This document shows positions 10,992 through 23,729 of a stretch of DNA of 64,000 bases, one piece after another. The notes below the pieces were generated by a model. The model had not been told where the DNA came from. It saw only the letters and a list, made by a program, of their open reading frames with translations, and ran no database searches. Source of the stretch: Rosellinia necatrix. Taxonomy: Eukaryota; Ascomycota; Sordariomycetes; Xylariales; Xylariaceae. The translations under genes and the position numbers were made by a program. The DNA lies in the NCBI GenBank assembly GCA_021209875.1, contig JAGYVD010000004.1, forward strand, positions 868,001-932,000, read 5' to 3'. Numbering within the stretch: position 1 is the first letter of the stretch; each line of letters starts with the position of its first letter.

Positions 10992-13058
10992 ATGGAGGAC
11001 TTTGACTGCGTGGTGGTCGGCGCTGGTAAGCCACACCCACTCGTTTTGGTGTTCCCTGGCACCCATTCGTCTTGATTGTCTGAGTATTCAATGATCATTC
11101 AAGAAGAACGCCTAGCTGAGCCTCTGTAGGGTGGTACGGCCTAGCCGCCGCACGACAATATCATGTCACGCAACCAGATAGTTCACTCGCCGTCTATGAC
11201 AGTCAATCATCACTGGGTGGCACGTGGGCCGACGAGCGGTTATACCCGGGCCTCAAGAGCAACAATCTCCTGGGGACATACGAATATCCTGATTTCCCCA
11301 TGAGCAGTGATAGGTTTGATGTAAAACTGGGTGACTACCTCTCAGGAGAGGCGATCAATACCTATCTCAAAGCCTACGCCAGGGACAATGGGATCGCCGA
11401 TTTGATTCACCTGAACACCAAGGTGGTTTCCGCCGAACACCAGGAGACCGATGATGGAGGTTGGGTATTGGCGCTCACAACGCCCGAGTCGGGCGTGGCA
11501 AGGAAAGTATTTGCGAGGAGGCTTATCATTGCCACAGGGTTGACCTCGGAGGCGTTTCTACCCCATTTCGAAGGTCAAGAGGTGTTTGGAGGTAGAGTCT
11601 TCCACGGCAAACATTTCCAACAGAATAGTGACACATTGAAGACGGCTAAGGCGGTTACTGTATTTGGCGCGACTAAGTTTGCTTGGGATGCAGCTTATGC
11701 ATATGCCACTGCCGGAGTCAAGGTCAATTGGGTTATTCGATGTATGATCCCTTATACTTGGCTACACCCTCACCCCCCCAGTACCTGGCTAACAGCAAAA
11801 CTTTAAGCTAGCGGCCATGGCCCTTGCTGGATCGCGCCGTCGTATGTGACGCCATTTAAGAAATGGATTGAGAAGCTTGCAAGTTCGTTTCATCCTTCTT
11901 TCATAGGAATAAGATGGTCACCTTCTGACATGAGCAGACCTGCGGCTCCTAACTTGGTTCAGCCCTTGCATCTGGGGCGACGCCGATGGCTATTCCGGGA
12001 TTAGGAAGTTCTATCACGGTACCGCGATAGGCCGTACCATAGTCGACTCGTTCTGGAAGGTCCTCGGCAACGACGTGATGACGCTGAACAAATACGACTC
12101 GCACCCCAAGACCGCCAAACTGAAGCCCTGGACCGAGGCCATGTTCACCGGCGCGAGCTTCAGCATCCTCAACTACGAGCAAGACATCATGGAGCTCATC
12201 AAGAGCGACATCATCGACGTACACGTGGGCGAGGTCGACCACCTGAGCCCCGGTAAAGTGCATCTGGCCGACGGCACCGAGTTCGAATCCGACGTGTTCC
12301 TCGCCAACACGGGCTGGAAGCACGTGCCGCCGATCAAGCTCCTGCCCGAGGGGATCGAGAAGGAGCTCGGCATCCCCCACGCGCTGGCGGACGACGCGCC
12401 GGAGGCCGATCTCGCGAACCAGCGGGACCTGGCGGAGCGGGCGGACGAGGAGATCCTGGCGCGGTTCCCACGGCTGCGGCGCCAGCCCGTGTGGAACGCG
12501 GACTACAAGCCGCTCACGTCGCAGAAGGGCATCGACAGCAGCGACGCGGTGACGCCGTGCGCGCCGCTGACGCCGTTCATGCTGCACCGGTTCCTAGTGC
12601 CGCCGTCGGCGCGGTTCCTGCGCGCGCGCGACGTCGCGTTCGCGGGGATGACGTCCAACTTCAGCAACGCCATCACGGCGCACCTCGCGGGCCTGTGGAT
12701 CAGCGCGTACTTCCAGGGCCGGCTGGCGGTCGACCCGGGCGCCGCGGCCGCCGGCGACGCGGCCGCGCTCCGGGCCCTGCGGTACGAGACCGTCCTCTTC
12801 AACCGCTGGGGCCGCTGGCGCTACCCGACCGACTGGGGCCACAAGAACCCCAACTTCATCTTCGACGCCGTGCCGTACTTCGACCTCCTGCTGCGCGACC
12901 TCGGGCTCGACCCGCACCGCAAGAAGGGCTGGTTCGCCGAGATGACGGATCCGTATGGGCCGGAGGACTACCAAGACATCACTGACGAGTGGGTCAGGAA
13001 GAACAGGGGCGTGCCCGCCAAGATCACGAACGGGAAGACGAAGAACGGAAACGTGTAA
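10992..13058 (+). CDS. FAD-dependent flavin-containing monooxygenase
   Basis: This 613-aa enzyme is of the flavin-containing/N-hydroxylating monooxygenase family. It would use NADPH, FAD and O2 to oxygenate a small molecule; the substrate is unknown. Exons are 10992-11025, 11130-11741, 11808-11882 and 11938-13058, with introns in correct phase. The first intron splits the FAD-binding motif VVVGAGWYGLAAARQ (GxGxxG). The family signature appears as FGGRVFHGKHF (FxGxxxHxxxF). The second Rossmann region, VTVFGATKFAWDAAYAYATAG, departs from the usual GxGxSG. GHGPCWIAPSYVTPFKKW and WFSPCIWGDADGY are typical of the fungal subgroup. The last exon is far more GC-rich than the first three. The third intron uses a weak donor (gttcgt) and is my least certain boundary. 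A role in secondary metabolism is possible but has no cluster support here. Confidence 0.85.
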
Positions 13059-13454
13059 GGCGGGTTTTCTGTCTAGGGTATAAGACGATCGATCTACTGT
13101 GGGGGGATCCCGGCTGCTCGCTCTAGGATATTATTCACACTGTACTAATAGTTTTCGTTTATTTTCTTAAATCAACGAGCCGGAACCTGCGGATGTCCTC
13201 AAATTGCTCCTGACATCGCGTAGCGTAGTAAGAGGAAAGATAAGTAAAATGCGAAAGATAAGGCCACCCACCACATACCCAATTACATACTTCGTTTTCC
13301 TCGTCAAAAAAATGCTAATAATAGTAACACTATCCAAAATGGAAAGTCTTTCATAACCGCCCTCAATATTACATGCTGCAGTAGCAGACAGTGGGTATAA
13401 GATGCCGGGGTGTTGTACACAACATGCGATCTTTCACGGACACCGAACGAAATT
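13059..13454. other. Intergenic between convergent gene ends
   Basis: About 400 bp joining the 3' ends of the monooxygenase and the patatin-like gene; presumed 3' UTRs and polyadenylation regions. Nothing else is seen. Confidence 0.5.
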
Positions 13455-16400
13455 CTAGCCCTCAAGTTCCGGCAGGTCATCCACATTACGCCCCAGATGT
13501 CGCTTATCGAATGAAGGGTGGCTGAAGAGCGGGCTCACCGGCGTCGCATTGAAAGAGGGAGAGAAGGAGAAGGAGGCGGTCGTGGGCGTGCTGGTATCGG
13601 ACGGGTCGGTATTGGGAGAATTCGGTTGCCGTTGAATCGTTGAGCGACTATTCATAGATATCACTGGCACATTGCTGTTAGCATGATCCGAGGGCTGCGC
13701 CCGTGTTTCGTTGAGGGACACGAGAAGGAATGTGGCGCCTACCAGCTTGATGCACACCGCTGCCATCTTCGGACATCAGACGCCTCGGGAAGCCGCTGAT
13801 CGGCAGGGCATGAATACCGCTCTGGTAAGGTGTGTTCTGGAGACAGAGAGATATGTTGATGTTGGAGTTTTCATGCGAGGCCTCGACACGTATTTGCTCA
13901 AGCTGGAAGTTGCCCTGTAGATGCATATCCTGAAGTATCGAATCCGTGAGCACAATCCGGCGAACAGGCCGCTATTCCCATCAAGGTCAGTAACCGCAAA
14001 CCTTCATTGAACGGGGTGCAATTAATGGCAGCACCGATTACGAGAAGACCTACAACTGTATCGTCTTCGCTCTCTTCTTCTAGTAGGAAGTGCGGCTCGA
14101 AGTCCCCGTCGAGGAGAGAGATGAGGAACCAAGCGAGAGCCTTGGCCTCAGATGGACGGAACCTACAGAAAATGGACCCTGAGAGCGTAGTTAGACACTC
14201 GTGCCTTGCAGACAGCGGCAGCCCAGAGGATGGCGGCTGGGTGCCTCATTATCACAGATGAACTCAGCTGGGGGGGCCAAACGAAAACATACCGGTGCAC
14301 GTAAAGCCCGAGGCCTTCGGCTTGATGCTGGCGACGTCCTTCTCGAAGAAGAAGGTGCTCGCGACGAGCCGGTGGGCGATCTCGACGAGCTCGGCGGGGT
14401 TCTGGCGCAGGACCTCGCGCGCCTCGCGCTCGAGGTCGTCGAGCCGCGCGACGTCGTCGAACTTGGGCAGCCGCGAAAACAGCTCGGGGCACACGCGGCG
14501 GTAGCGGCGGCGGACGGCGGCGTCCCGGGCGACGTGGTGCGCGAGGAAGCCGTTCCACGTGCGCTCGCAGGCGCGCTGGTCGCTGAGCCGGTCCGTCTGG
14601 CCCGATATGGGGTTGTTGAAGGTCACCAGCATCGGCGCCTGCGGGTTGCGCACGATGTACGCCCTCGTCGTCGCCGTCGTCGCCGCCGCCGCCCCCGCTT
14701 TGTCGGCGAAGAAGAAGTCCGACGACATCGGCGACCCCGGCGGGTTCTGGCGCTTGTAGTTCCCCATCCCGCCGCGGCCCTGCCGGATCACCGCGCTCGG
14801 CGGGCTCGTCGTCGTGTGCAGCGAGTTGCTGGTCGTCGTGTACAGCGAGGTCGGGCTCCCGAGGTCTCCCCCCGCCGACGACGACGTGCGGTCGCCGATG
14901 TTCCGGCCCGCGCCGATGGAGAGGACGAGGTCGGGCGGCGAGTTGGTGATGTCTTTCCAGACCGATTTGGTCTCGTAGTGGGCGACCAGTATGGGGCACA
15001 TGCATCGCATTCCGCCGTTGGAATACTGGTTGCCGGTTTCGGCCTTCTTGAATGGCGAGAATAGGGGCATCGTAGCTGTCGTCGAGCGTGCGCTTCCGGG
15101 TATGAAGTCAGCCCATCTTCAAATGTGGAAGGGGGCAAAGGGAGAGAGTATGTGACACTTACGCTTCCCACATGCGTATCTCCTCAGCTGGTGTATCTGA
15201 CCGAAAAAAATTATAGGGAATTTCTTTTCACAGGTTATTAATGAGGATGGCAGAATAGAACACAATTTCAACTTACTTTTTTCTGGGAGATCCGGACGAT
15301 TGTAATTGGCAAAGACAACATCTTGGCGGCCCCCTGCCGATGTGGCCGTGACGGCCACTTTGGTCGAGGTCGTGAGCCAGGATCGATAGGACGGCGCCCC
15401 GAATAGGGGTTGCTCAGATAGATAGCGGCGAAGCGATGCTTCAAGGTTATGGTGCTTATATAAACTTTTATGATAGAAGATCGAAAATGCCCCGGAAAGC
15501 GGCAATTTGGATATGCCTCGAGCCACGTAGGCCTCGCGGCAGATATCCTTGAACTTTTCTATCGCAGAGGCAACAGGCCATTTCTTCGCTCCAAGGGCAA
15601 TGGCGATCACGCCGCCGAAACTACGATGCATAAGTACGTGGGCCGTATTATGCTCAGAAAACTCACTCGGTCCCTACGATCAGGTCAAAGAAAAGTTGGA
15701 TCGGGAGATCAGGCCCCAATATCTTCTCGATTTCCAGAAGAACATGAAGCTGCACGATTCCGCGAATTCCAGCTCTATAGTAGCATGTTAGCACATTCAT
15801 CAGGCTCCTCCGGTCATGGGATGCATACCCATCTAGGCAAAGAGTTCGAGCGCCTGCATATCGTGGCTTCGTCACGACCACCCAAGGTGGACTTGAGATC
15901 ACATCGTGCGGGTGGATTGGACACTTGCTGATTTCGATCGTCGTTCTCGATGTTCTGTACCCATATATTTCCACACATGGCAAACAAAGGACATGGCCGC
16001 AGGGCAACGCGCACTCAGGCAACTCTCTTAAGCAACATAAGCAAGATGAATAGCTGACGAAGTTCGAAGCGGGGCCTAGGCTATTAGAGTATAGATCGTT
16101 CAAGTGCTCTTGGTGCAACAGGGCAGCGATTTCGAGCTCAGTTCTGTCGGGAAACTCCTGAGTGAGTCGTAAGCTAGCAGCCTGGACTTGAACGAGGCTT
16201 TCTCGGATGAGATGCTCCCACACTGGTTGAAACGTCGCGACATTGAAGCTAGATTGGTATTCCCCGTGGCCGATAATCTTACCATTTTTATTCTGATGGC
16301 CCTTGCGGTTGTGTGCTAACTTGACGTTACAGCATTGGCCAAGCTCGCCTTGTGCTGAGCTCTGGAAACTGCAAGGCCAATAGAGACCCGCGAATAGCTG

Positions 16401-18431
16401 CACCGCCCCAATGCATGACTTCGCATATCGATCGTCTAAAAGCCGACTAATAGTCCCTGTGATAAATGCCCTTAGCCAGGTGAGCTATAAGTTTTACTAG
16501 TATAATCGAGCCTACCCGGGAGCTTCTGCCGCACTGCGTCAAGCATTACGCACGACGCTATCATGGGTCCGATTGCTCGGAAGATCTGTTCGGCGTCATT
16601 ACGAATTGCGGGGTGGATGGCATGTTCTTTTATTAACAAGGCAAGACCTAGGATATTTCCCTCGAAATTCCGGGACACGGGACTGTGTCGGAGCATTTCC
16701 TTGACAAAGTCAAATGGCGTGGTTAAGTCTCGTGTGAAGTGGTCGAACGCGGCTTGGACTTCAATCATAACAGTTAGCTATCATCACCATCAACGTGATC
16801 TACCAAGATTTTGGTTATGAGATACTTTGGGGGTATGTTGATGGGTTTCCAGGAGGGCTTCGCGCTATGAATATTGCCAAAAATTAATGAAGTAGCTTGA
16901 GAATCACATACGATAGAACTGAAGCTTTTCTGTATTCGCCAGCATCCGCACTTGTTTTTTCTTCGAGTGCGCGGCGGCACAACGGTCTTTGATCAAATCA
17001 GAGAGTTTTCCGGCTTGCTCATTCATCAACACTAGAGTTGTTCAATCAGTATAATTTGCGCCGGCGCGTCATAACGAGTTGCGCGAATGGAATGCAACTC
17101 ACTATATGATCCCTTATATGGGACTCTAACGACGCTGATAGAAGCATAATAGCACTCGAGCAACTCCTTGGTCGTATTGACTCGCCTTCCCCGTTGGTTC
17201 CAGATCTGAGCATACTGTTGAAGAACGGGCTCCCGTCGGATGGCGTCGCTGATGTCGGCGAAGAGCATCTGCGTGGCTTTCGAGACATCCCATTCCTTTT
17301 CGTCGACGCCAGTGTCGGTAGCATTGAGGACGATAATAGCGTGCGGGAGAACAGGTTGGTTGATCGACTTGTCTATCGAGGCGGCACCCCATTTAATCAA
17401 TCTGTGCAGCACGGTAGACTCGAACGAGCGTGGATTGCGCAGGACGAAAACCACCACGTCGCTGAACGTGTAGAGGATGCGCGGGTAGAGCTGGCCAACG
17501 GCGAACTCGCGCTTTTGCGTCTGTGGCGTTTGCGCCCATCCGATCTTCCGCGGCGAGGCATACCGTCGCGGGTAGTTAGCGGCCGCCGCGTGTGCGGATG
17601 GCGAGTCCTGCGACTGTCTCAACTGTTTGGGCACGGCTTCGCCGCCACTAAGACCTTCGCAGTCTACATAGAGCAAAGGGCTGGCGGCGTATAGCGTGGA
17701 CGGATCCGCATAGAGATGCACGTCGCCAGTAGTTGCGATTCTATCCTGGTTAGACGATGTAACTGGAGAATAGTACTTAGACCCATGGGGCGAAGACAAG
17801 TCTTGGCGGTCAATAAGTAGCTTGATCAGCGTGCTTTTCCCAGCGCCTGCACCGACGGCATCAGTAGAGAGCAGTGTAGGCAATCGACATCTGGCACGCA
17901 TACATACCGGTTTCGCCTATGAATGACGCTAGCTGGGGATAACGCTCGCCGACTTCGTCAGTGTGAGTCTCGGCCATTATGGCGGCAAAGAGCCCATAAT
18001 CGCGTAGTTCGGGGTGGTAGGACGCATCGCGCCCGTATCCGAACCATGTCGTGTCCTGGTCTTCGAGCAGTTCGGCCTCGTGTTCTTCTTCCGTGCGGGA
18101 TGGCTCTAAAATCTGACGGAGCCGATCTACCACCACGGGATCGGCCTTCTCGTGCGGCTTGTTATTCCTGCGGAACAAGGGCGGTGGTTAGTTACTTATA
18201 CCGGTCGCGACGACGGATCCGGCAGCATCCGGGATCTCCATCGCGGTAACAATGGGCCTATATGTTTCCTACTAACCATCCCACTGCCCCGGGGAGATGC
18301 AGTATCCATTTAGACCAGCAGGCATCGCAGAACGCTAGGTTATTACACTGTATGCAAGTAAAGGTGGTCTCGGCCACTGTGGCACATGTCTGGCACGGCA
18401 TGGACCGCGGAAATTCATATTCCGCTGCCAT
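13455..18431 (-). CDS. Large multidomain protein: zinc finger, GTPase, RING-like, patatin-like
   Basis: Thirteen exons join in phase to 1332 aa: 18431-18277, 18167-17908, 17846-17103, 17031-16912, 16758-16516, 16456-15829, 15774-15667, 15620-15277, 15196-15163, 15092-14293, 14178-14054, 13971-13743 and 13663-13455. Domains in order are as follows. There is an N-terminal Cys-pair finger (CQTC...CIQC...CDAC, residues about 10-40). A G domain follows with P-loop GETGAGKST (136-144, codon split by intron 2), DCEG (200-203) and NATD (313-316), recalling large GTPases. A RING-like Cys/His cluster spans about 646-689 (CLCC, LPCGHVLCLPC, KCPIH). A patatin domain with DGAGIRG starts at about 716, and the tail is Ser/Thr-rich. 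The fungal patatin family is known to follow a LPCGH-type cluster. The expected nucleophile motif GTSxGG reads GTDFGG and the catalytic DGG reads NGG, so lipase activity is doubtful. A signaling or defense role is inference. Confidence 0.75.
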
Positions 18432-21234
18432 GGTTAGTGACTTATCGGTCGTCGTGCGCCGAGCCGACGGCGCGCAATGGAGAACGTCAAGGGAGCAACA
18501 GGGCCGGGAATCAGAGCGTTTCTTGTACGTAATTCCGGGATGGGAGAAGGTCGATGGTCTCAAGATCCCCGAACCGTTCCTGTCCGGTCTTTTCCCCTCA
18601 GCTGTCCGCTCGCTGTCCGCTTACCGCCGCCCTGCTGCACCAAGACTCACTGCCCCCCCTTTTGTACGCAGGACAGGGGTGGTGGGAATGTATGTCTTTA
18701 GCTATGCATCGTGGAGACGCAGATGCAGGTCGGACCTGGAGCCCGCGACGATTAGTGGTCGAGGTCAGCGCCGGAGAGCGTTCTAAACATTGTGGCGTCC
18801 GTCACCTGAGTGTCTTATCGTTCCTTCACCAACCTACGCTATTAATATGGGCATGGGTGCACCTAAGGCCATTCTGTGCGCCGATACCGTACGGTATAGC
18901 GACCCTGTTGCTGCTACCCCCGAGCAGCCATATAAGACCTGCGCATCCCGCAGTAGAAAAAAAGCTGACGCGCATTCGTCATAGGGGCGCATCGAAAAAT
19001 GCACTGCGCCATACATGTGTATGCTGTGTATCGCGAATTCTATTGCCTCTGTTACATGGGTACTTTTCGCATCTCGGCTTGATCCGCCCGGCAATGATCA
19101 AAGGTGGGCGAGTGGCTTTTGGAGGCTACGTTTGACAGCCAAGAATGCCTAAGCATCGCTATCAGCGTTGCTTATGTTAGGTACTAATGGTTTGCCGGCG
19201 AAAACTAGCGATATAAGAGTACAATTGTTCATTGAAGGCGGCAGCGTTGAGAAATCACAGTGGCTCAGCACACCACTCAACAAGACTATTCAACAAGACC
19301 ATTCAACAAGACTATTCAACAAGCGCGACTTGTCTCAAATACCAGGAGACAATCCGCTTCAAGCTTGGGGTTTTCCGGTACTCCAATCTATTCATTCATT
19401 CCCAGAGATGGTTCGCAGGAGGAATCAAGCGGACGAAACAACAAACAGTAACGTTGCCTGCGATTGAGCCTAAGATTATTCTTAGCGACGTTGACCTACT
19501 GATACTAGCTTTCCCGATATAATATCGAAGGCCATAGCGTCGCACGAATCCTAAAATAGGTCAAGGATGTGGCCAGCACCTACTAGCTTCACGTCCCTGA
19601 GTCTCGGTATCTACGATATGCGGAGGAAGCTGTTCGTAGGTACCTGCATGGTCTCGATGTTGAGGGGGGATGAACGAATGTAAACATTCACAAACCCGCT
19701 CTAGCGACCTACCCCGAAATAGATTGGCTGGCCTTATAAGCGAAGAGCTAGCGAATCACAGCGACCGGATTTCCAGAGATAGATATAAGAAACTGGGTAA
19801 ATCTGCAATAGTAAGAGTAAACCCCACAGCAACGTTCAACGGAACACTTTGACTAATGCTTTGGCCCCATAGGGCTGGGGGACGGGGGACGTGGAGCTCC
19901 CTAGCAATCAGCGCACGGTCAGCTAAAGGCGCTTTAGACGCCTGCGTGCGTGTCGAGCAGACTTCCCGCGGAAAGAGGTCAGGGTTGGATATTGCGATCA
20001 GAGTCCGGCAATGGCATGTTACTCTCCTCCCTATATCTAATAGATTCTGCCTAGCTTCTGACGTGATATCCAGATGTACTTTTGACTCGAGAAGTAACCC
20101 TAGGAATCATAATAACCACAGTCTCGACCACCGTGAGAGCCGCCCGGCTTACTTCAGCCCCTGAGTGAGGTAATATTCGGTGCATTTTCCGGTGTGCAAT
20201 GGCGTGCAGCGATTGTGATTGCCGAATCGCCGTCTTCCTCCATAGTGGTGCCTCCCGCTTCATATTCTGCGAGGGCCCTTACCATTCCCGTTGAGTCCTG
20301 AAAAAGTTGTTGCCAGGAGATAGTCGTAGCCGGGGGCCTGGCAGGCTCTTGGATATGAGATAGCCGACGACGACATCGCATTTGCCACGAGTGAGTTGAA
20401 TCCTGTGCTATCGTTGAAGCGAGTAGCGTAAGCCGAAACGGTCTCACGGAAAGTTTCCGCATTACCGTTGGCCGCTGCGTCCTGTAGGGGTGATTCCCCT
20501 CGCCCATCTTGTTGACCCCAAGACCCGTTGTCGCGATTGGTCGACCCGAGAATGTGGTATTGGAGCCCTATGCAAGCAAGTGAACGCATGTGCCTGCTAT
20601 TTTCCTACTCATCACCGCATAGTGCCAAGACGTGGTCTATAGTCCTGTTTCTTCTGCGGAAAAGGTATTCGTATATGTACCTCGTAGAAGACCAAAAGCT
20701 GCGGCCCTATGAAGCTACGTCACATCTTACTTACATGTCTTAGATGCAATTCTATAGAATCGGACCGACGAATACTATCGGGTGCGCCGTGGGCCCAATA
20801 ATTAGCGATTGGATCAAGACACCGGCTGACTGAATCAAATCAACGACAATCTCGAGGCCGGGTCGGCGGTGTCCGTTACAGATCGAGGATAGGTTCATAA
20901 CACAGGTATGTTGTTGATTATCGCACCGTAACAACAGGTGACAAATAGAATAAAGCTCGAATTTTAGCATTAAAAGATGCTGTGCAGAATAATTTGGCAA
21001 TTTGTGTCTATGAGAATTTATATTTTCTCTACTGTAGGATCACTCATTACTTGATATAACCATAAGTGCCGATGCAGGGGTTAAAAGGAGCGGGATGATA
21101 TGTGAAATAAGACATCCCGGGTGAAAGTAAGATATATTCTTACGCAAGACAAAAAGGTTTGGCATAAAACATAATATCACTAACCAGTGGCCGAAAGCCA
21201 GGGCGCAGCCTGCCTGCCGTCCACCCGTTTCAGT
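18432..21234. other. Intergenic, no gene seen
   Basis: About 2.8 kb. Several open frames (for example 18554-19135 plus and 20154-20589 minus) lack codon structure or motifs and I do not call them. The upstream part probably holds the promoter of the multidomain gene. Confidence 0.45.
19278..19325 (+). repeat. 13-bp tandem repeat, about 3.5 copies
   Basis: The unit CAACAAGACTATT is repeated three times (second copy with one change) from 19278, followed by a partial fourth copy. No gene overlaps it that I can support. Confidence 0.75.
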
Positions 21235-22814
21235 TCAATAGGTCGAAGCCGCCTTCTCCCGAAGGCGGGCGCCGTACCGCCAGATCACGAACGGGGCCGG
21301 CAGCGCAAGCACGAGGCCGGCGAAGGCGATGGCGCCGTTGCCCCAGCCGTACCCGAGGGCGCGGTACAGGCTCGGGGCGAAGAGCGGGAACAGGAAGGCG
21401 GCCAGGCTGCGCAGGAGCTGCGTGGCGGCGACGGCGCTGCCCGTGTGCTCCGGGTACGCGTCGATGACGTACGCCGAGAGGGCCATGCCGGCGAGCTGGC
21501 CGCCGAACATGTTGACGAAGATGCCCACGTCCACCGCGGCCCAGTGGGCCCTGTACTGCGCCGTCCAGCCGTAGACGAACAGCCCGGCCGGCGCGATGAT
21601 GGCCCCCGGGAGCGTCAGCGGGATCCGGAACTCGGGGCGGTGCTCGCCGCCGCTGGAGCGCGTCCGCAGGCGGCGGTACAGGGCGTCCATCAGCCAGCCG
21701 CCGAGCTGGGACCCGGCCAGCTCGCCGAGCGCGCAGGCGATGTAGTGGAGGCCGCTGATCGCGAGCGGCTGGTGGTAGTGGGAGCTCCAGAGGTCGGCGA
21801 AGCTCGAGAGCACGATGTACAGCGTGCCGTAGCTGAAGGCCGAGATGACGGCCGTGATCTGGATGAGCGGGTGGAAGGCCAGCAGTCGAAGTGGCCGAGA
21901 CAGCGCTTGGACGGCGACGCGGAGTGCCGATTGTCCAGCGGTCTGTTTTTCATACTGGGTGTAATATCGCGCATTGCCGGTCTCCTGGCGGAGCCGAGCG
22001 GCTCGCCGCTTGAGGATTAAAGGCCCGGAGGTTTCTTTGAAGACGTCGAGTGAGACTATAATCATGACGCCTTGGAATATGGACGTGGACCAGAACATCC
22101 ATCGCCAAGTCGTGTATTCGGCAATGAAGCCGCCTAGGATCGGGCCTGTCGGACGTTAGTCATCCGTCGTAGGCGCTTCGCGGAAAGCCTGCAAGTATAA
22201 AGACACGCACCAACGGCAGCCCCGAGCAGGGGAATGAGCAGATACACCCCCAAGGACCGACCTCGCTCCTCCGGCCGCCAGATATCGCCTAGTACACCGC
22301 CACCCAGGGCATATATAGCGCTCGCGCCGAAGCCCGCGAGGAACCGGGCGCCGATCAACAGCTCCTTGGTGTTCGTGAAGCCGCAAGCGATGTTCCAAAC
22401 AAGAAACCAGATGTTGGAGGCATGCAACACGACCTGTCGTCCGTACATCTCGGACAAGGGTCCAATGAACAGCGGGCCGATGGCGGTGGCGAGGAGATAG
22501 CTCGAAAGTGAGAGGGCCGACTCGGTCGCATTCATATGCAATTCCTTAGCGATCGTGGACAACGCCGGGGCCATGATCGTCGAGACAAGGATGCGGTTGA
22601 AGCCGGAGGCGGAGAGTACGTCGGTCACTGCCCATTTGCGTCCCTTAGGCCAGTCCTTGGGATTATCGGCATCGTAGGGTTCGTCAAAGGCAACTAAGAA
22701 AGGGTCTGCCCCTTTTATGCTGTGGCTTGCGGGCGGGGTATTCTCAGTTGTCGACGCCAGGACGGGGGAAATGACGTCCAAAGCGATCTCAGGAGCGTTG
22801 TTAGATGATGCCAT
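21235..22814 (-). CDS. MFS transporter, DHA1-type (drug/polyamine-like)
   Basis: This is a 504-aa, 12-TM proton-coupled carrier. Exon 1 is 22814-22211 and exon 2 is 22145-21235. The intron 22146-22210 (gtgcgt...acag) has a clear branch site and correct phase. After a cytosolic N-terminus of about 50 aa comes NPKDWPKGRKW, a mark of the DHA1 group that includes Tpo/Flu-type multidrug and polyamine exporters. GPLSEMYGRQVV is the motif-A loop between TM2 and TM3, and ARFLAGFGASAIYALGGGVLGDIW covers TM4-TM5. GPILGGFIAEYTTWRWMFW follows the splice. The large central loop (LILKRRAARLRQETGN) and the late helix NMFGGQLAGMALSAYVIDAYPEHTGSA fit the family. Substrate is unknown. Confidence 0.85.
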
Positions 22815-23729
22815 CTTGAGGAGCTACGGCATGCTGCCTTATTCTAAGTCGATTCAATCACGGATGAAGTATCCAGCGAAGAGAAGTTATCAGGTGTGAG
22901 GAGAATAACCATCTTATATGTAGGTGTAAGGAGATTACTGAAAGATGACTACAGCTAGTTAACGCCACCATTATTAGTCAAAATGGCCGAGTCCCAAATC
23001 CCCATCCTTCCTAGAGAATCCTAGCACAATGAGGATTTAGATCAGATAAGCAGCAGACGTGCTCGGTCTCGGGTTGAAGACTCATTAATCCCAGCAACTA
23101 TCAAACGCTAGAAACAAGGGGGGTTAGTGTGGGGAGATGGGTTGGAATTATCTTATCAATCCGATCTAATCAGATCCTAACCAAAATGCGCAAGATCCAT
23201 ATCGCGACACGGGTGCCTGTTTATTCCCGGCGGTCGGATGGGATATAACCATTGACGGATTAAACACTATTTATTTCTTTCTTGATTCAAACGGATTCTT
23301 TACGATGGGTCAAAGCAAGTTGTTACGGAATCAGTACCCAAACGTAATATCTCCTGTACGCTCCGTATGTATTTGTTAGTAAAGTCCTGTTAAAAATGCA
23401 CAAGCGCCCTCAATGTTGATCGGCAAAAACTGGGATAGATTGATCCTAGCACATGATCAATCGACCCAATTGGCATGCATCCGGGCTCCTCGGATCGCGG
23501 ACTGAGATACATGCCCTAGTTCGGCGTAACCGAGTCCAGCACATTACTTCACCCCTACTAGTTTCTAGGCTACAATGGGATGTTTACAGGCCGCAATAGC
23601 TAACCTGAAGTTTGGGGTCGCCGAGAATTTGATAAAAGACATGGCGGACGTGTGGCTCATTGTGTATTGTTCACTAATTAAGATTATCAAAAGAATCTCT
23701 ATGTGAAATAGGCTATGCCACCGTGGGCG
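22815..23729. other. Intergenic, no gene seen
   Basis: About 900 bp, AT-richer than its neighbors, between the start of the MFS gene and the end of the DPP5-like gene. No coding signal. Confidence 0.5.

Noticed and set aside
12491..12985. ORF of 164 aa, Arg/Ala-rich
   Set aside because: Out-of-frame shadow of the GC-rich last exon of the monooxygenase.
14163..15064. Long overlapping ORFs on both strands (280-287 aa)
   Set aside because: They are shadows of GC-rich exon 10 of the patatin-like gene; the spliced frame carries the family motifs.
18554..19135. Plus-strand ORF of 193 aa
   Set aside because: No domain, irregular composition and no start context; probably a chance ORF upstream of the multidomain gene.
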